Assembly (NCBI GenBank): GCA_022376515.1
Contig: WTXI01000004.1
Span: 1,426,001 to 1,490,000 of the forward strand
Reading direction: 5' to 3'
DNA length: 64,000 nucleotides
Source: Lactifluus volemus
Lineage: Eukaryota; Basidiomycota; Agaricomycetes; Russulales; Russulaceae
Shown: in pieces, positions 54,209-64,000 of the stretch
How the letters are laid out: each line of letters begins with the position of its first letter
Position numbering within the stretch: position 1 is the first letter of the stretch
The notes under the pieces: generated by a model
Database searches by the model: none
Seen by the model: only the letters and a program-made list of their open reading frames with translations
What the model was told of the DNA's origin: nothing
Program-made: the position numbers and the translations under genes

Positions 54209-54850
54209 ACACGCACTCAGCCGCAGTTTAAATACACAGACAATTTGAGAATCATGTGAAAGACCATCTAGGGCGCATGCCGAAGTTCAGCGAATGAGAG
54301 AGACGATGTTGGAAGGACTCCATTGGACTTTGATCTCAATTAGCACATTTCTGGACTGAGGTGAGCATGTGGACCAAGCGCGGATTGCCAAAGAGACGTT
54401 GTGGTACCACACATGATGAGTAAAGGAAAAGCAATGAAGCCCGGATGTCCATTGTGGGTTTCAATTGAAAAGATTGTTGAAGGATGAGCGATACCATTAG
54501 TAACCTGACAACAGAAAGAGGCAACCCAGAGGAGGGTCTGGCCTTCGTACAGGAGAAGAGTGTGGAGCGGTGTTCTCACATGTTAAAATGCGAACCATGA
54601 AGCAAGGGTGCCGATGAGAAGCAAACTCAGTTGGGATCATTCCGAGGAGAAAGGGGCCAGGGGTTGTGTGCGGAGTGAATGCCAGAACAGGAGAGGTGGT
54701 CGGAGCGAATATGGGGAAAGGAGAACCGGTCGGAGTGAATGTAGGGACAGGAGAAGGCCTGGAATCCATACGCGGAGCCTAGAGCGTGGATGAGGAGTTA
54801 GGAGAGAAGCAGCACTTGTGCAAATCGGAAAGTGGACACTCACCGTCAGC
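54209..54850. other. intergenic region with short tandem repeat
   Basis: Between passenger gene and helicase. At 54670-54760 units like GGTCGGAGTGAATG / GGACAGGAGAA recur about three times. The minus-strand Pro/Thr-rich frame there follows from the repeat. Probably carries the passenger promoter and helicase terminator, but no clear signal is visible. Confidence 0.45.
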
Positions 54851-57800
54851 TCAGCGCAACAGTACTTCTGGATACACAACGTTCTCTGCAATTGCAGAGG
54901 AGACATCATGAGGAAGAAGTACTTTCACATTCACAGGAGATGTAGCCCTTGAGAACGCGACATACAGTTGACCATGAGTGAATACAGGATTCGTGAGATC
55001 GATGCCAACATGTTTCACAGTTTGACCTTGTGAACGGTTGATGGACATCACGAATGCAAGCCGAACGGGAAATTGGCGACGCTTGAGCCTGAAAGCGAAA
55101 TCTGCAGTGCTTGAAGAGGGAGACAATGTGATTCTTGGGATGAGTGCGGTCTCCCCATGATGGTCTCCACCAATGAGCATGACCTCGAGAACACGGTCAC
55201 ACATGTTAAGGACAATCATGCGTGAGCCGTTGCAAAGACCTCGAGATGGGGCAATGTTTCTCAGAAGGATGATGGGACAACCAAGCTTCAAACGGAGCTC
55301 GCCAAGTGGTAAGTTAGAAGCCTTTAGAGATCGTAGAAACTCAATGGGAAGGTTCATCTGCGTTCCATTGTCACCGTCCACACCGACTTCTTGATCATAT
55401 GAATCTGCACTGAAGTAAACCCGCTCATTTGTTTGCATGCGCTGAAGCACGTTGTCATTTAAAGCGTCGACATCTTTGTTAGTTGGTGCCAAGATCATCC
55501 GTGAGAGGAAGTAATCAGGTGGTGGTGGAGGAATACTGTGCACACAGGGGTAGGTCGCATCGATGAGGTCATCTTTTCCTATGCACAACATGTGTGCAGG
55601 AATGTTAACATGATGTGAATCAGAAGATGAACGGCCGTGTCCAACGTCAAGTAGCCATCGTGAAAAGATTTGTGAGGCAGGGTCATCGCGTATGCGGATG
55701 TTCTCTTGTAGATGGAGAACTTTGATGTCATTCCAGAGGGGTGAGCGTTGGAGTGACGCCGCGACAATGTCATCTCTATCTCCTTTCGGTACCACCGGTA
55801 GGATTTGCTGGTAATCGCCACCAAACACCACTGTGACACCCCCAAATGGTCGGCAGTCCCCTCGCACATCTTGCAGCATCCGGTTAACAGCCTCTGGTCC
55901 GTGCCTAGGTGTAAATCACATTGTAAACATGTCAGAGAATGAAATCAGATTCGCTCACCTGTGTTGCATAACCACCTCATCCCAAATTATTAGTGACGCT
56001 TGGCGGAAGAGGTCCGCTTTCTGGCTGCGCTTGTCCACTGAGCAGGAGCACACCTCTGAGAGGCCCTCTATCGGAATTTTAAATGTGGAGTGGGACGTGC
56101 GACCTCCTGGCAGTAGAAGCGAGGCAATTCCAGATGAGGCCACACAGAGAACGATAAGTCCTCTTGCACGAAGAGTGTAACATAATGTCTTGTATACAAA
56201 CGTCTTTCCGCAACCTCCAGGGCCGTGAAGAAAGAATGTTCGACCATGGTCACTGTCAACGGAGTCAAGAACGGCTTCATACGCAGCAGTTTGTTCGTGG
56301 TTTAGCATAGCGACTTGGTGTTCACTATTTCTCAGTTGTTGTTCCCGATCATAGTCGAGCTGTTCAGCAATCAATGCATTGACCACAGTGGCCCCCCAAT
56401 CTTGCTGAGGAAGAGGCATCGGTGGGAAGTCTTGCAATGAATGTCCATTGTCACGTAGGATGCGATCAAGCAAGTACAGGCCATAGTCATACACTTCTTC
56501 AGTGGATGGGGAAGGGCGACCGAAATTGCAGAGCAGGTGGGGCAGATCATCGCACACATTGTGGCGGAACTCTTCCCAGAGTGCGAGAGGTTGTGTTGGT
56601 ATGCATTGTGTGAGCATTGTTGCAAAGAGATGACGCAACGCTGCCCCTGTTTGCATCTGTGAGGCCTCCCTCAGACATTCGCGCCATTCACCATCATCTT
56701 CAAGCAGCCCCAAAGAGACACAGGCATCTCTGAATGTGGGGAATTCGGTGCCATTCACAGTGCGCAAGTTTTCAAACGATGTTGGACCTTTCACAACTGT
56801 TAGTAGTGTCCTTAAGTAGAAACGTTCACCTGCAATCGGAGATGCAAAGTACATGCGCCCCAGGGCAAGCCGTCGTTGATCTCGGAGCTTCCATTCCTTG
56901 GAAGGTGCTTTCCACGTGTACATTTGAGGGAATTCTTGATAAGTGAGCCGTTCATTGGAAGATCTGGAAGCATTCAGAGACGCATTGAGTGAGAAGAACT
57001 GTGTGAGCATCGTCTTCTCATGTCTACCTCTCTCCACAATTTGTTCTAGAGGTTCAGCTGGATCAAATACGACTAAGTGCTGACCAGGGAGGTGAAGCTG
57101 CAAGCGAACGACATTGGGAACTTGCTTGTGTATGCCAAATTTCAATAGGCACCACGCTGCTTCTGCACCACTGATGTACCTCGATGATAGATATTGTTGG
57201 ATCTCATCTCCTCTTGTCAATGATATTGTTGCGCGATCGGGACCTTTGTGAGTGTATTTGGTAATGTATTTCGTCGATGCAAACGATACCAGGCACTCCA
57301 CATTGATGTGGCAGTTGTACTTGGATGAGAGGAATGGATTGTACGGTACAATCCATTGGTTATTCACTGATGTCCCACGGATCTCATAAGCTCTCCCATC
57401 TTGTGGTCGGCAGTACAGAGGATACCCCTCGTCATTCATTGCAGTGTGCTCTTGAAAAGGTTTTGGAAACTTCTTAGTGCACTTGCCGTGATCCATGCAA
57501 GGCGCTCGAGGGTTTGCGGCACCACAGGGCCCGTGAACCATGCAGGATTTGACCACATTAAAAAGGTGCGGTTCCGTCACAGGGTTGGGCCAATAAGCTC
57601 GCACAATTGAGTCAACATCTGGAGGGTGAGTAACTTTCCATGGACTGCTCAAGAAGAGCAGTAGGTGCATGTGAGGCAAGCCGCGTTTCTGAAATTCAAT
57701 GGTGTGGATATATCCCACAGCGGTCCCAAAGATGTGTCGATCATAAAGGTCTCGTATCACTGCAGTTTTGTATATAGCAAATACCCGTGCAACCAGATCA

Positions 57801-59251
57801 GGTCGATCCGATGCAGTTTGTCCCGGCAAAAGAGCAGCGGTGATTTCGGGCCACGAAGGATTACAAGTAACAGTGATGAAAAGGTCGATTCTGTGAAAGT
57901 AACGTGCAAGAGCCATTGCATCTTGAAACAGCTGATGCATGTATCGAGGTCCTCCTGTGTAAGAAGATGGCAGCACCGTCCGTTGACCAAGTTTGTTGGG
58001 ATCCACTGCTTGATCACCTTGTCTCAGAGCATCTTCCATTCCACTGTAAAGTGCGGCGCGCAATACTGGTTGGTTGTGAGTTAAGTAAGAAAGACGACGT
58101 TGATCTGTTGAAGCCCAGACATCGACAATGTATTGCTGAAAGAGACGACCACCATAGAAAATGGCAGGAAATTTATTTTGCCGTGGATGAAGTTGAGACG
58201 CATAGAACTGGCACTGAGAAACCCTCAGTCGACTACGGTTTGTCCTCTCTTGTTCCGGGATTTGCTGGTACATATCCCAAGACCACCCGAGAGACCCCCA
58301 TGGAAACAGTAGGACATAGTGAAGGCACGCATATGCAGGGTGTGCATCATTGATTCGGTGCAACGAACCGGAGCGTGGAGTTAGAACTATGTCACGCGAG
58401 TCAGTGTATTGAGTGCCATCGCCAGGGATGACAACAGCGATCTCATCCACAGAGGGGAGGTCGTATTGGCGGCTTGGGCGTGCGCTCTCTGCACACAATC
58501 GAACCGTAACATTTTCTTGGAGCTCGGGTGGAATGGCGGCGAGTACCTCATGCGTATGTCTGTAGATGTGCGCATACTTGTGATTGTGTGAGAGAATGTC
58601 CTGCAACAAATGCATGACAGGTTCACACAGATTCGAATTCCAGGTCATCCGTGTGTCAAGGGCATCACGGGGATCATAGATGTACAGTTGCGCATACCGA
58701 GGTGGCAGACCATCGACAGGAAGCACGCTACCAACACGATGACACAATTCCCCTCCAATTTTGAACACATATGGACCACGTGAACTGCCATTCACGCTCT
58801 CGACAACATCCACACCAAGAGATGTGAAAGCGAGCGCAGCGTTGTACTGTCGAATGTTATTTCGGAATTGACGGCATCGTGTGTCTTGACCGCACAATAG
58901 CTGCTGCAACTCGGCTGGTGGATCAGGCTCCTCAGGAAGCATGACATGTCCATGGCAGCAACAGGTTCCAAATTCAGGGTTTGAAATGGTGGAATTACTG
59001 ACTCTCTCTGCAATCCAATGTAAAGCCCCACAATGTGTGCACACGGTCGTCATTGGGCCACATGTAAAAGTTATCACTGGCACAGGTTCGTGGTACTGTT
59101 GTCTTGCCATCGGTATCCGATGTCTCCCAGATGAACAGTTCAGTCGTGGTAACATAGCTGGACAGGGGTTGGGGGGAAAGGTCAGTTCGACAGTATGTTG
59201 AGAAGAAGAGCAACACATCAGACGCATGTTCCGCTGGTTGACACTCAACAT
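54851..59251 (-). CDS. Helitron Rep/helicase, 1448 aa, two exons, apparently intact
   Basis: Exon 1 59251-55959, intron 55905-55958 (54 bp, GTGAGC...CCTAG), exon 2 55904-54851; total 4347 nt, exactly 1449 codons, no internal stop. N-terminal Cys/His-rich segment (TCGPMTTVCTHCGALHW, FGTCCCHGH, residues about 60-105), Helitron-like N domain (about 250-450), HUH nickase motif GLPHMHLLL at about residue 526, catalytic Tyr region ITKYTHKG at about 663, and a PIF1-like SF1B helicase from about 980: Walker A GPGGCGKT (about 1010), Walker B LIIWDE just before the intron, GGDYQQILPV, NRSQGQT and YVAFSRA. It would nick and unwind one strand during rolling-circle transposition. The start is the first Met of the open frame; an upstream exon is not excluded. 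The only clearly intact transposase-type gene in the window. Confidence 0.93.
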
Positions 59252-62200
59252 GTTGTTGGTGATGTAGTTCCACTGGTTCTGCCTCTCGGACTATACGGGA
59301 TTGCTCTCGCGTTTGTCTCCTAACTCATTCAGCATCATCATTAACACGTTGAGAAAGTGCTCGCTGATAAGAGCAAGATTAGTGCAGTCAACATTTACAA
59401 TGCAGAAGCATACCGCCGTTAATGAAGGCATTTGTCATGAGAGAAAAGGGAAGGAGGTTAAGCACATAAATGAGGCCCCCCCTTTTTTTATCCGCAGACA
59501 CAGGAGCCATTCAGAAACGAAAAATCATGTGCAGGTCCACCGCAGACTCCGTTCAATGAGAGGTAAAGAAATTTATATTTCAATAAACTATTACATGCAC
59601 AGATGAACATGCTTAATGGAAAAAGGAACTCGCACGCCCGTCACTCTTCGATAAGATACTGGAAAGCCATGGGACACATGGAGTGAAAGAAGAAGCGCCA
59701 CAGACACGACACATTGCACATAGGTTCGCGCAGAACGGCCAGTGAGAGATGCACCGGAGGAGCCTGCGAGAACTTGTACCTGGTACATATTCTCAAGCCT
59801 GGTAACTGTTCAGTTGCGAGAAAGAAGAAAAGCACAAACAAACCGAAGAACCGCCACCGCCAAACTCATCAAAAGACGCCGCACACAGACATTGCTCCAA
59901 AGAACAGCAGGTCGTCGAACAGACAGGGGCGCAAAACATCTGGTTCGAAAACCACACCCAGTTAATCGATGTCTCAGGAAGCCAAACTCATCAAAGCAAC
60001 GGATGTGAAGAATCGATGAGACATACATCTGCTTAGTATAGTCGAGTACTTGCTTGATAACACCAATGGCACCCCATCTTGTACTGGTCCCACGGGAATA
60101 TTGCTTCCGGTGGGAACGTCACCAGGACGTGCACCATCTCCTTCATCGCCACGATTGTCCAGAGTTGTCGTTGTAGGGCTTGGGCTAGTGGCTGCCGCAT
60201 TTAGAGAGTTCGTCGACGCGGAGATAGTCAAGAGGAGTGTGCCGGCTCTCCTAAGTGTCTACCATGTCCGTCAGCACCGCCGAAAACAATCTCGAGTTCT
60301 ACATGTAGGATGCTCAGCGAGCGCATGGATAAGACTTCGAAGGAATAGACGGACCGCCTCGAGCTTCGCAGATGATCTCCTGCCTGCCGATAAAGATGTC
60401 AGTCTGCAGGTCCTCTTTGCATAAAGAGATATCGTAATACCGGAGAGTGGTGGTAAAGAACTGCAGGGAGCAACGATCACGACCCCCACCCAGTTGTCCG
60501 ACGTCTCAGGAAGCCAAGAGTGGCAGACCATGGCATAACGTTCGAAGTTGCAGTGAGACCGTAGACAGGAGTAGTTTGGGAAGCTCACCGTGATTGACCT
60601 CCGGTGTGTACAATGTGTGTGCGTTCGCACTGGTGGGAAAATAGCCCTGGCGTACCCACTGAAGCGACTGCTGACCAAAGGCAGGTAAAGATTAGGAAGA
60701 AAGACCACAAAGAGTGTTCCCAGCACCCGTGAGAGAGGGGCAAGCCAAACAACCAAACAACTTGCGTCAGAACGCCAAATAAGGCAGTTGGGGCCAGCCA
60801 AGTCTGCGAACGATGATGTCATTAGCTAGGCACTGCTCCCCCAACTGCCATTCCGGGAAGGCTCAGGCAAGCAGCCAAGAGGGGAGAGGACTCCATTTTG
60901 GCGCCGTTCCACTGCCGTTCAAAGGAGGAGCCCACCTTCAGAAAGGGGGCAGAGTAAGAGCACGTGAGTCCGGGAGGAGTCAGCAGAGGCACACAGAGGA
61001 GAGCGTCAGAAAAACGGCTACAAAGAAGATCACAATCACCAGCTATGACCAGGAGAATCGGAGCGTCCAGCGTCGTCGTTACCTTGCCCATTAACGAACC
61101 AAGTGCGGGAGCGCAGCGTCGTGAGCGGCGAGTGTTGCAACGATGGGCGCATGTTGGTGTTCTGCTGCAGAACGTGAGGCATACCGCAGGTGCCAATTGA
61201 GTGAAGGGAGGTGTGAAAGCCGAGGGCAAGGCCGGACACTTACTGAGTACACAAAGGACACGGTGCCGATTGCAACACGCCAGGCGAGGAAAAGGGGAAA
61301 GGCGGTAAGGTAGGCCCGTAATCCTCGAAAAGGACCTAACATCGTCCAATACAACGTACACTGCAGTGCGCGGGCCCGTAATCGTCGAAAAAGACCTAAA
61401 GTCGTCCCAATATACACTGTATCAGATCAAATTCATCAGACAAATGGCTACGAAGAAGATCACAGAGAGCGATCACCAGCTATGATCAGGAGAATCGGAG
61501 CGCTGGCAGTGTCGTGGTTAAGTTGCCTGTCAACGAACGAAATGCCGGAGTCCAGCGTGGACGGCGGCGGGAGTGTTGCAACGATGGGTGCATGTTAGTG
61601 TTCTGGCGGTGACATACAAAGAAGGGGGGAACGCACATGCCTAGGAGATAGGGAAAGAGAGAGAGGACCAAATAACGTGCACGCATTGACGCCACATAAG
61701 GCAGCTGGGGTCAGCCAAGTGAGCTCCGGATGATGTCACCTGCGAGAAACTGTTGCCCCAACTGCCATTCCTGGAAGGGACACGCAAGGAGCAGACAGGG
61801 GAAAGAATAAGCGCAGCACAGGGGATGTCTTGCCACCGATGATGCCAGTGGGAGGGACACGGAAATGAAAGGCCACTGCACAGAGAGAGTCGGAAGAGGA
61901 GGCAAGCAGGTGCAAGCACACGGCAGCAGCCAGCAACTGATCGATTTCATTTCGTCTATCCCCGACAACGCGCACACAGAAGTTGCTGTCGGGACAGTGA
62001 AGAGGGAGGCAATTGAGAACCCACAGCATTTGAGCTCCAGTGTGGGCAACATGCACGACCAAGAACACGCGTGACCAAGAGCCAGATGCTGTCTGTCGAC
62101 CGTCATCCCGACAACGCCGTCACGATGACGCCCCTGTGTTTGAGGACTGCAGGCACACGACTGCAGGCGGGACGCGATCACGACCCCCACACATTCACGC

Positions 62201-62257
62201 ATCGTGACACGTCAGGTGCAGGCCAGCTGACGACCAATAAAATCGCTCCTGGAAGCG
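59252..62257. other. Helitron 5' region, no confident gene
   Basis: Three kilobases upstream of the helicase start. No known domain; frames of 90-180 codons (for example 60271-60822 and 60822-61361 minus, 60050-60424 plus) are Ser/Pro/Arg-rich and overlap on both strands. The notable content is internal direct repeats (listed separately). Could hold the promoter and further captured fragments. Confidence 0.45.
60780..61803 (+). repeat. diverged direct repeats inside the Helitron 5' region
   Basis: Pair 1: 60780-60890 and 61692-61803 (AAGGCAG(T/C)TGGGG(C/T)CAGCCAAGT; CCCCAACTGCCATTCC(G/T)GG). Pair 2: 61010-61190 and 61437-61613 (GGCTAC(A/G)AAGAAGATCACA; ATCACCAGCTATGA; GTGTTGCAACGATGGG). Pair 3: GGGCCCGTAATC(C/G)TCGAAAA-type units at about 61312 and 61373. 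This indicates a duplicated segment of about 0.5-0.9 kb. Confidence 0.75.
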
Positions 62258-63192
62258 TGTCACGGTTCGCAGGGACCGTGGCTCGAAGTGAGCGTCGTTC
62301 TGATTGGCTATTTGCTGTGGCGAGTCGGACAAGACTAGCAACACCAAATAATCGATTCTAGCACGCGCAGGCAAGGTCCTGTGTGGAGTAGACTTGACTG
62401 TGCGAACTCTGGGTGTCTGTATCGCGCGAGACGGACTAGCGGACCGGCGCACGCGATGGTCGGAGTTACCGTTCCCAAAAGGGATAGACGGTGGCAGATG
62501 GGTTAATGACGATGTGTAGGTTCAACCGCAACACGGGCGCGAGTGTAATTGGAATGCAAGAGATGCTCGCCTTCCAAGGACACTCGTGAGAGGTTGAACT
62601 AAGGTTCGAGGGCGGACGCGGGGTGAGAAGTGAGGACTACTTCTCACAGCGCGTTCGTATTAGGGTTCAGGCGTCTGGGGACTTGTTGCACGGAAATGGA
62701 ACAAGTTCACAGATGTCTGATCGTGGCGCGAAGTACCTAGATCAAGGTACGAAGAGGGGATTCACAAGAAGAGAGGAGGAGATGCGATGCGAGTGTGAGC
62801 AAGAGACAATGAACTGCGATTCTAGACGAAGCTGAAGCTGGGGCTTTAGCTCGTCTACAGGGCCCTATTTATGCGTACAGAGGGCCAGCCAACTATCCTA
62901 CAAAGGTCATAGTACAATAGCGAAGTCAAGACTATTGACTAAGGACCTGAGTCAGTTCTGATGACTCAAGAACTGACTCAGTGCGTCTGACTCAAGATCT
63001 GAGTCAAGAACGCTGACTCAAGATTTGAGTCATGATCCCTGAGTCAAATACACGTCCAAAACGGCGACGCACAGCCCCTAGAAGCGGAACAGAGGGGGCT
63101 GGCCAAGGAAAGGGGTCCTAGGTCACAACACAAGTCGAAAATCAGACGGAAAACAGTAAGAAATGGGCCAGGCGGCCTGCATAACCGTAACA
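62258..63192 (-). repeat. 3' LTR of the 935-bp family, attached to an element leaving the window
   Basis: TGTCACGGTTCGC to CATAACCGTAACA, near-identical to 41001-41937. The left flank is AAGCG and the right flank (GTACC) differs; the right side continues into a purine tract and coding sequence on the minus strand. It is therefore the downstream LTR of a larger element, with the partner beyond 64000. It carries the same eight TGA(C/G)TCA sites (about 62945-63050). Confidence 0.88.
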
Positions 63193-63212
63193 GTACCCTC
63201 TCTCCTAGGCGC
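63193..63212 (-). promoter_or_regulatory. polypurine tract of the 935-bp-LTR element
   Basis: Minus strand TAGGAGAGAGGGTAC immediately upstream of the LTR TGTTACGG. Position and purine content fit a plus-strand primer. Confidence 0.7.
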
Positions 63213-63213
63213 A

Positions 63214-63998
63214 TGTACCACCATGCGCCTCAGTCACCCCTGTCCATGGACTCCCAGTCAAGGTCATCCCAAAGCGCCTCACCTGCGTCGACGTCATCTG
63301 CGTCATACTCATCCCAAAGATGAGTAACGGGCCGCAACTCCGTGGCCTTGACAGGACAGTTCCTCCCATAGTACTGGTGGTCAGGGAAGACCCGGCACCT
63401 ATAGACAGTGCAACGCGTATGGGGGTGGTGACAGTCATGGGAGTAGTGCCCTCTCTTCTGGCAATAGAGGCACTCCCTCCACAAAGGGCAGTTTTCATAC
63501 TTGTGGTCCACCCCGTCCTTGTTGCACTTGCCGCAATAAAATGACTTCTTCCCCCTCCTCTTGCGTTTGCCGTGATTCTCAGAGGGCTGACTCCGGAATC
63601 ACCACCAGACGGCCCCCCATGCGACGAAGACGCGACGACGAGTGGACGTAGGCCGTCCCCATCTGCTGCACGTATCCCCTGGAGTTGATGAGCACTGTTA
63701 CCTGCAGAAGGTTGGGCCCAGCTGAAGACCTTCCAGGGATCGTAAGGGGATTTGGGTCGCAGCGCGTGGGAGTCTCCAGCGACATGACTTCTGGCTGGAA
63801 TCTCATGTCCGCTGCTAGCGTCTCCAGGGCTTCCTGGATAGGCGAGAGTTGGGGAGGCGGCGTCGGACCTGGGAGAGGAGATGGGGTCCTCGGATGGTAC
63901 GAGGGCTGCAGGCGAGGCTCTTGGCGAGGCGAGCGGGTGGTCCTCCTGTACGGTGGAGGTGCGGATCTGGGCTGGCTCTGCTGGGGTGTCCTCGGCAA
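63214..63998 (-). CDS. Gag-like protein with three zinc knuckles (partial, possible frameshift)
   Basis: Two overlapping minus-strand frames. The upstream one (to 63579) is Pro/Arg/Ser-rich (PRTPQQSQPRSAPPPYRR) then a folded-looking part (LLQVTVLINSRGYVQQM) ending RLVVIPESAL-stop. The downstream one, in another frame from about the same point, begins ENHGKRKRRGKKSFYCGKC and contains three Cys/His clusters (CGKCNKDGVDHKYENC; CLYCQKRGHYSHDC; CRVFPDHQYYGRNC), then an acidic tail (DEYDADDVDAGEALWDD) to a stop at about 63230. Either the copy has a frameshift near 63582 or the join is made by ribosomal frameshifting. Nucleic-acid-binding knuckles imply Gag, yet the stop is only about 35 bp from the 3' LTR, so no pol follows. 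The N-terminus lies beyond the window. Confidence 0.65.
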
Positions 63999-64000
63999 GG

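Larger units (their letters stand above)
51508..62257 (-). mobile_element. Helitron (3' end defined, 5' end not found)
   Basis: On the minus strand the element ends with the hairpin CCGTGC-GGA-GCACGG (51519-51533), seven bases, then CTAG (51508-51511), followed by host T: the Helitron rule of a 3' hairpin plus CTRR between A and T, with no duplication. The host is the copia family 3 RT frame. Inside are a full Rep/helicase gene (54851-59251), a four-exon passenger gene (53119-54208) and a possible captured gene piece (about 52202-52430). The 5' TC end was not found; the other half of the copia RT does not reappear before 62257, so the 5' end lies beyond the LTR element that starts at 62258 or was lost. 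Confidence 0.85.

Noticed and set aside
59252..62257. Several 90-180-codon frames as genes
   Set aside because: They overlap on opposite strands, coincide with duplicated segments and show no motif or splice-consistent chain.

Overview
The window looks like a transposon-dense block of a fungal genome, most likely a basidiomycete. This rests on short GT-AG introns (48-58 bp where I could place them) and on transposase types I associate with mushrooms (a pogo/Tc1-like DDE protein, hAT with a BED finger, Plavaka, LINEs ending in CPC-H-C). No housekeeping gene, tRNA, rRNA or CRISPR array was seen. Almost everything is a mobile element, and elements are nested up to four deep.

Layout. 1-8.1 kb: a complete 6.26-kb Ty1/copia element (minus strand, 243-bp LTRs, TSD CTAGA) sits inside an older plus-strand copy of its own family; solo LTRs and a 1.28-kb hAT-type element (8-bp TSD) lie in the same nest. 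8.1-13.5 kb: a broken DDE transposase with three recognisable introns, a 3'-truncated ORF1-only retroposon, a zinc-finger-like relic and LTR scraps. 13.76-20.69 kb: a 6.9-kb element with very long inverted arms built partly of minisatellite, with a 935-bp solo LTR in one arm. 20.7-28.6 kb: tandem repeats split by a LINE, then a 3.6-kb hAT-type element carrying a second hAT-type element. 28.6-37.4 kb: relics (aspartic protease, copia gag, Plavaka, Myb/SANT, hAT transposase) peppered with four 170-bp palindromes and two 205-bp hairpin elements. 37.4-42.2 kb: two solo LTRs of an 850-bp family, one split by a 935-bp LTR, and between them a pseudogene of an unrecognised (OB-fold-like?) family. 42.3-51.5 kb: a decayed plus-strand copia element holding a second, deleted copia element, an ORF1-only retroposon with a long A tail, and a 607-bp solo LTR. 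51.5 kb onward: a Helitron whose 3' end (hairpin + CTAG) is exactly at 51508, with an intact 1448-aa Rep/helicase gene and an apparently intact four-exon passenger gene. 62.3 kb to the end: the 3' LTR and Gag-like end of another LTR element leaving the window.

Only the Helitron helicase (54851-59251) and its passenger gene (53119-54208) read as intact. Recurring themes: copia elements all use a half-tRNA (initiator Met anticodon-arm) primer site; LTRs of several families carry bZIP-type sites (TGASTCA arrays or TGACGTCA); and many elements here are non-autonomous forms (LTR-Gag, ORF1-only LINE derivative, hairpin MITEs, RT-less copia).
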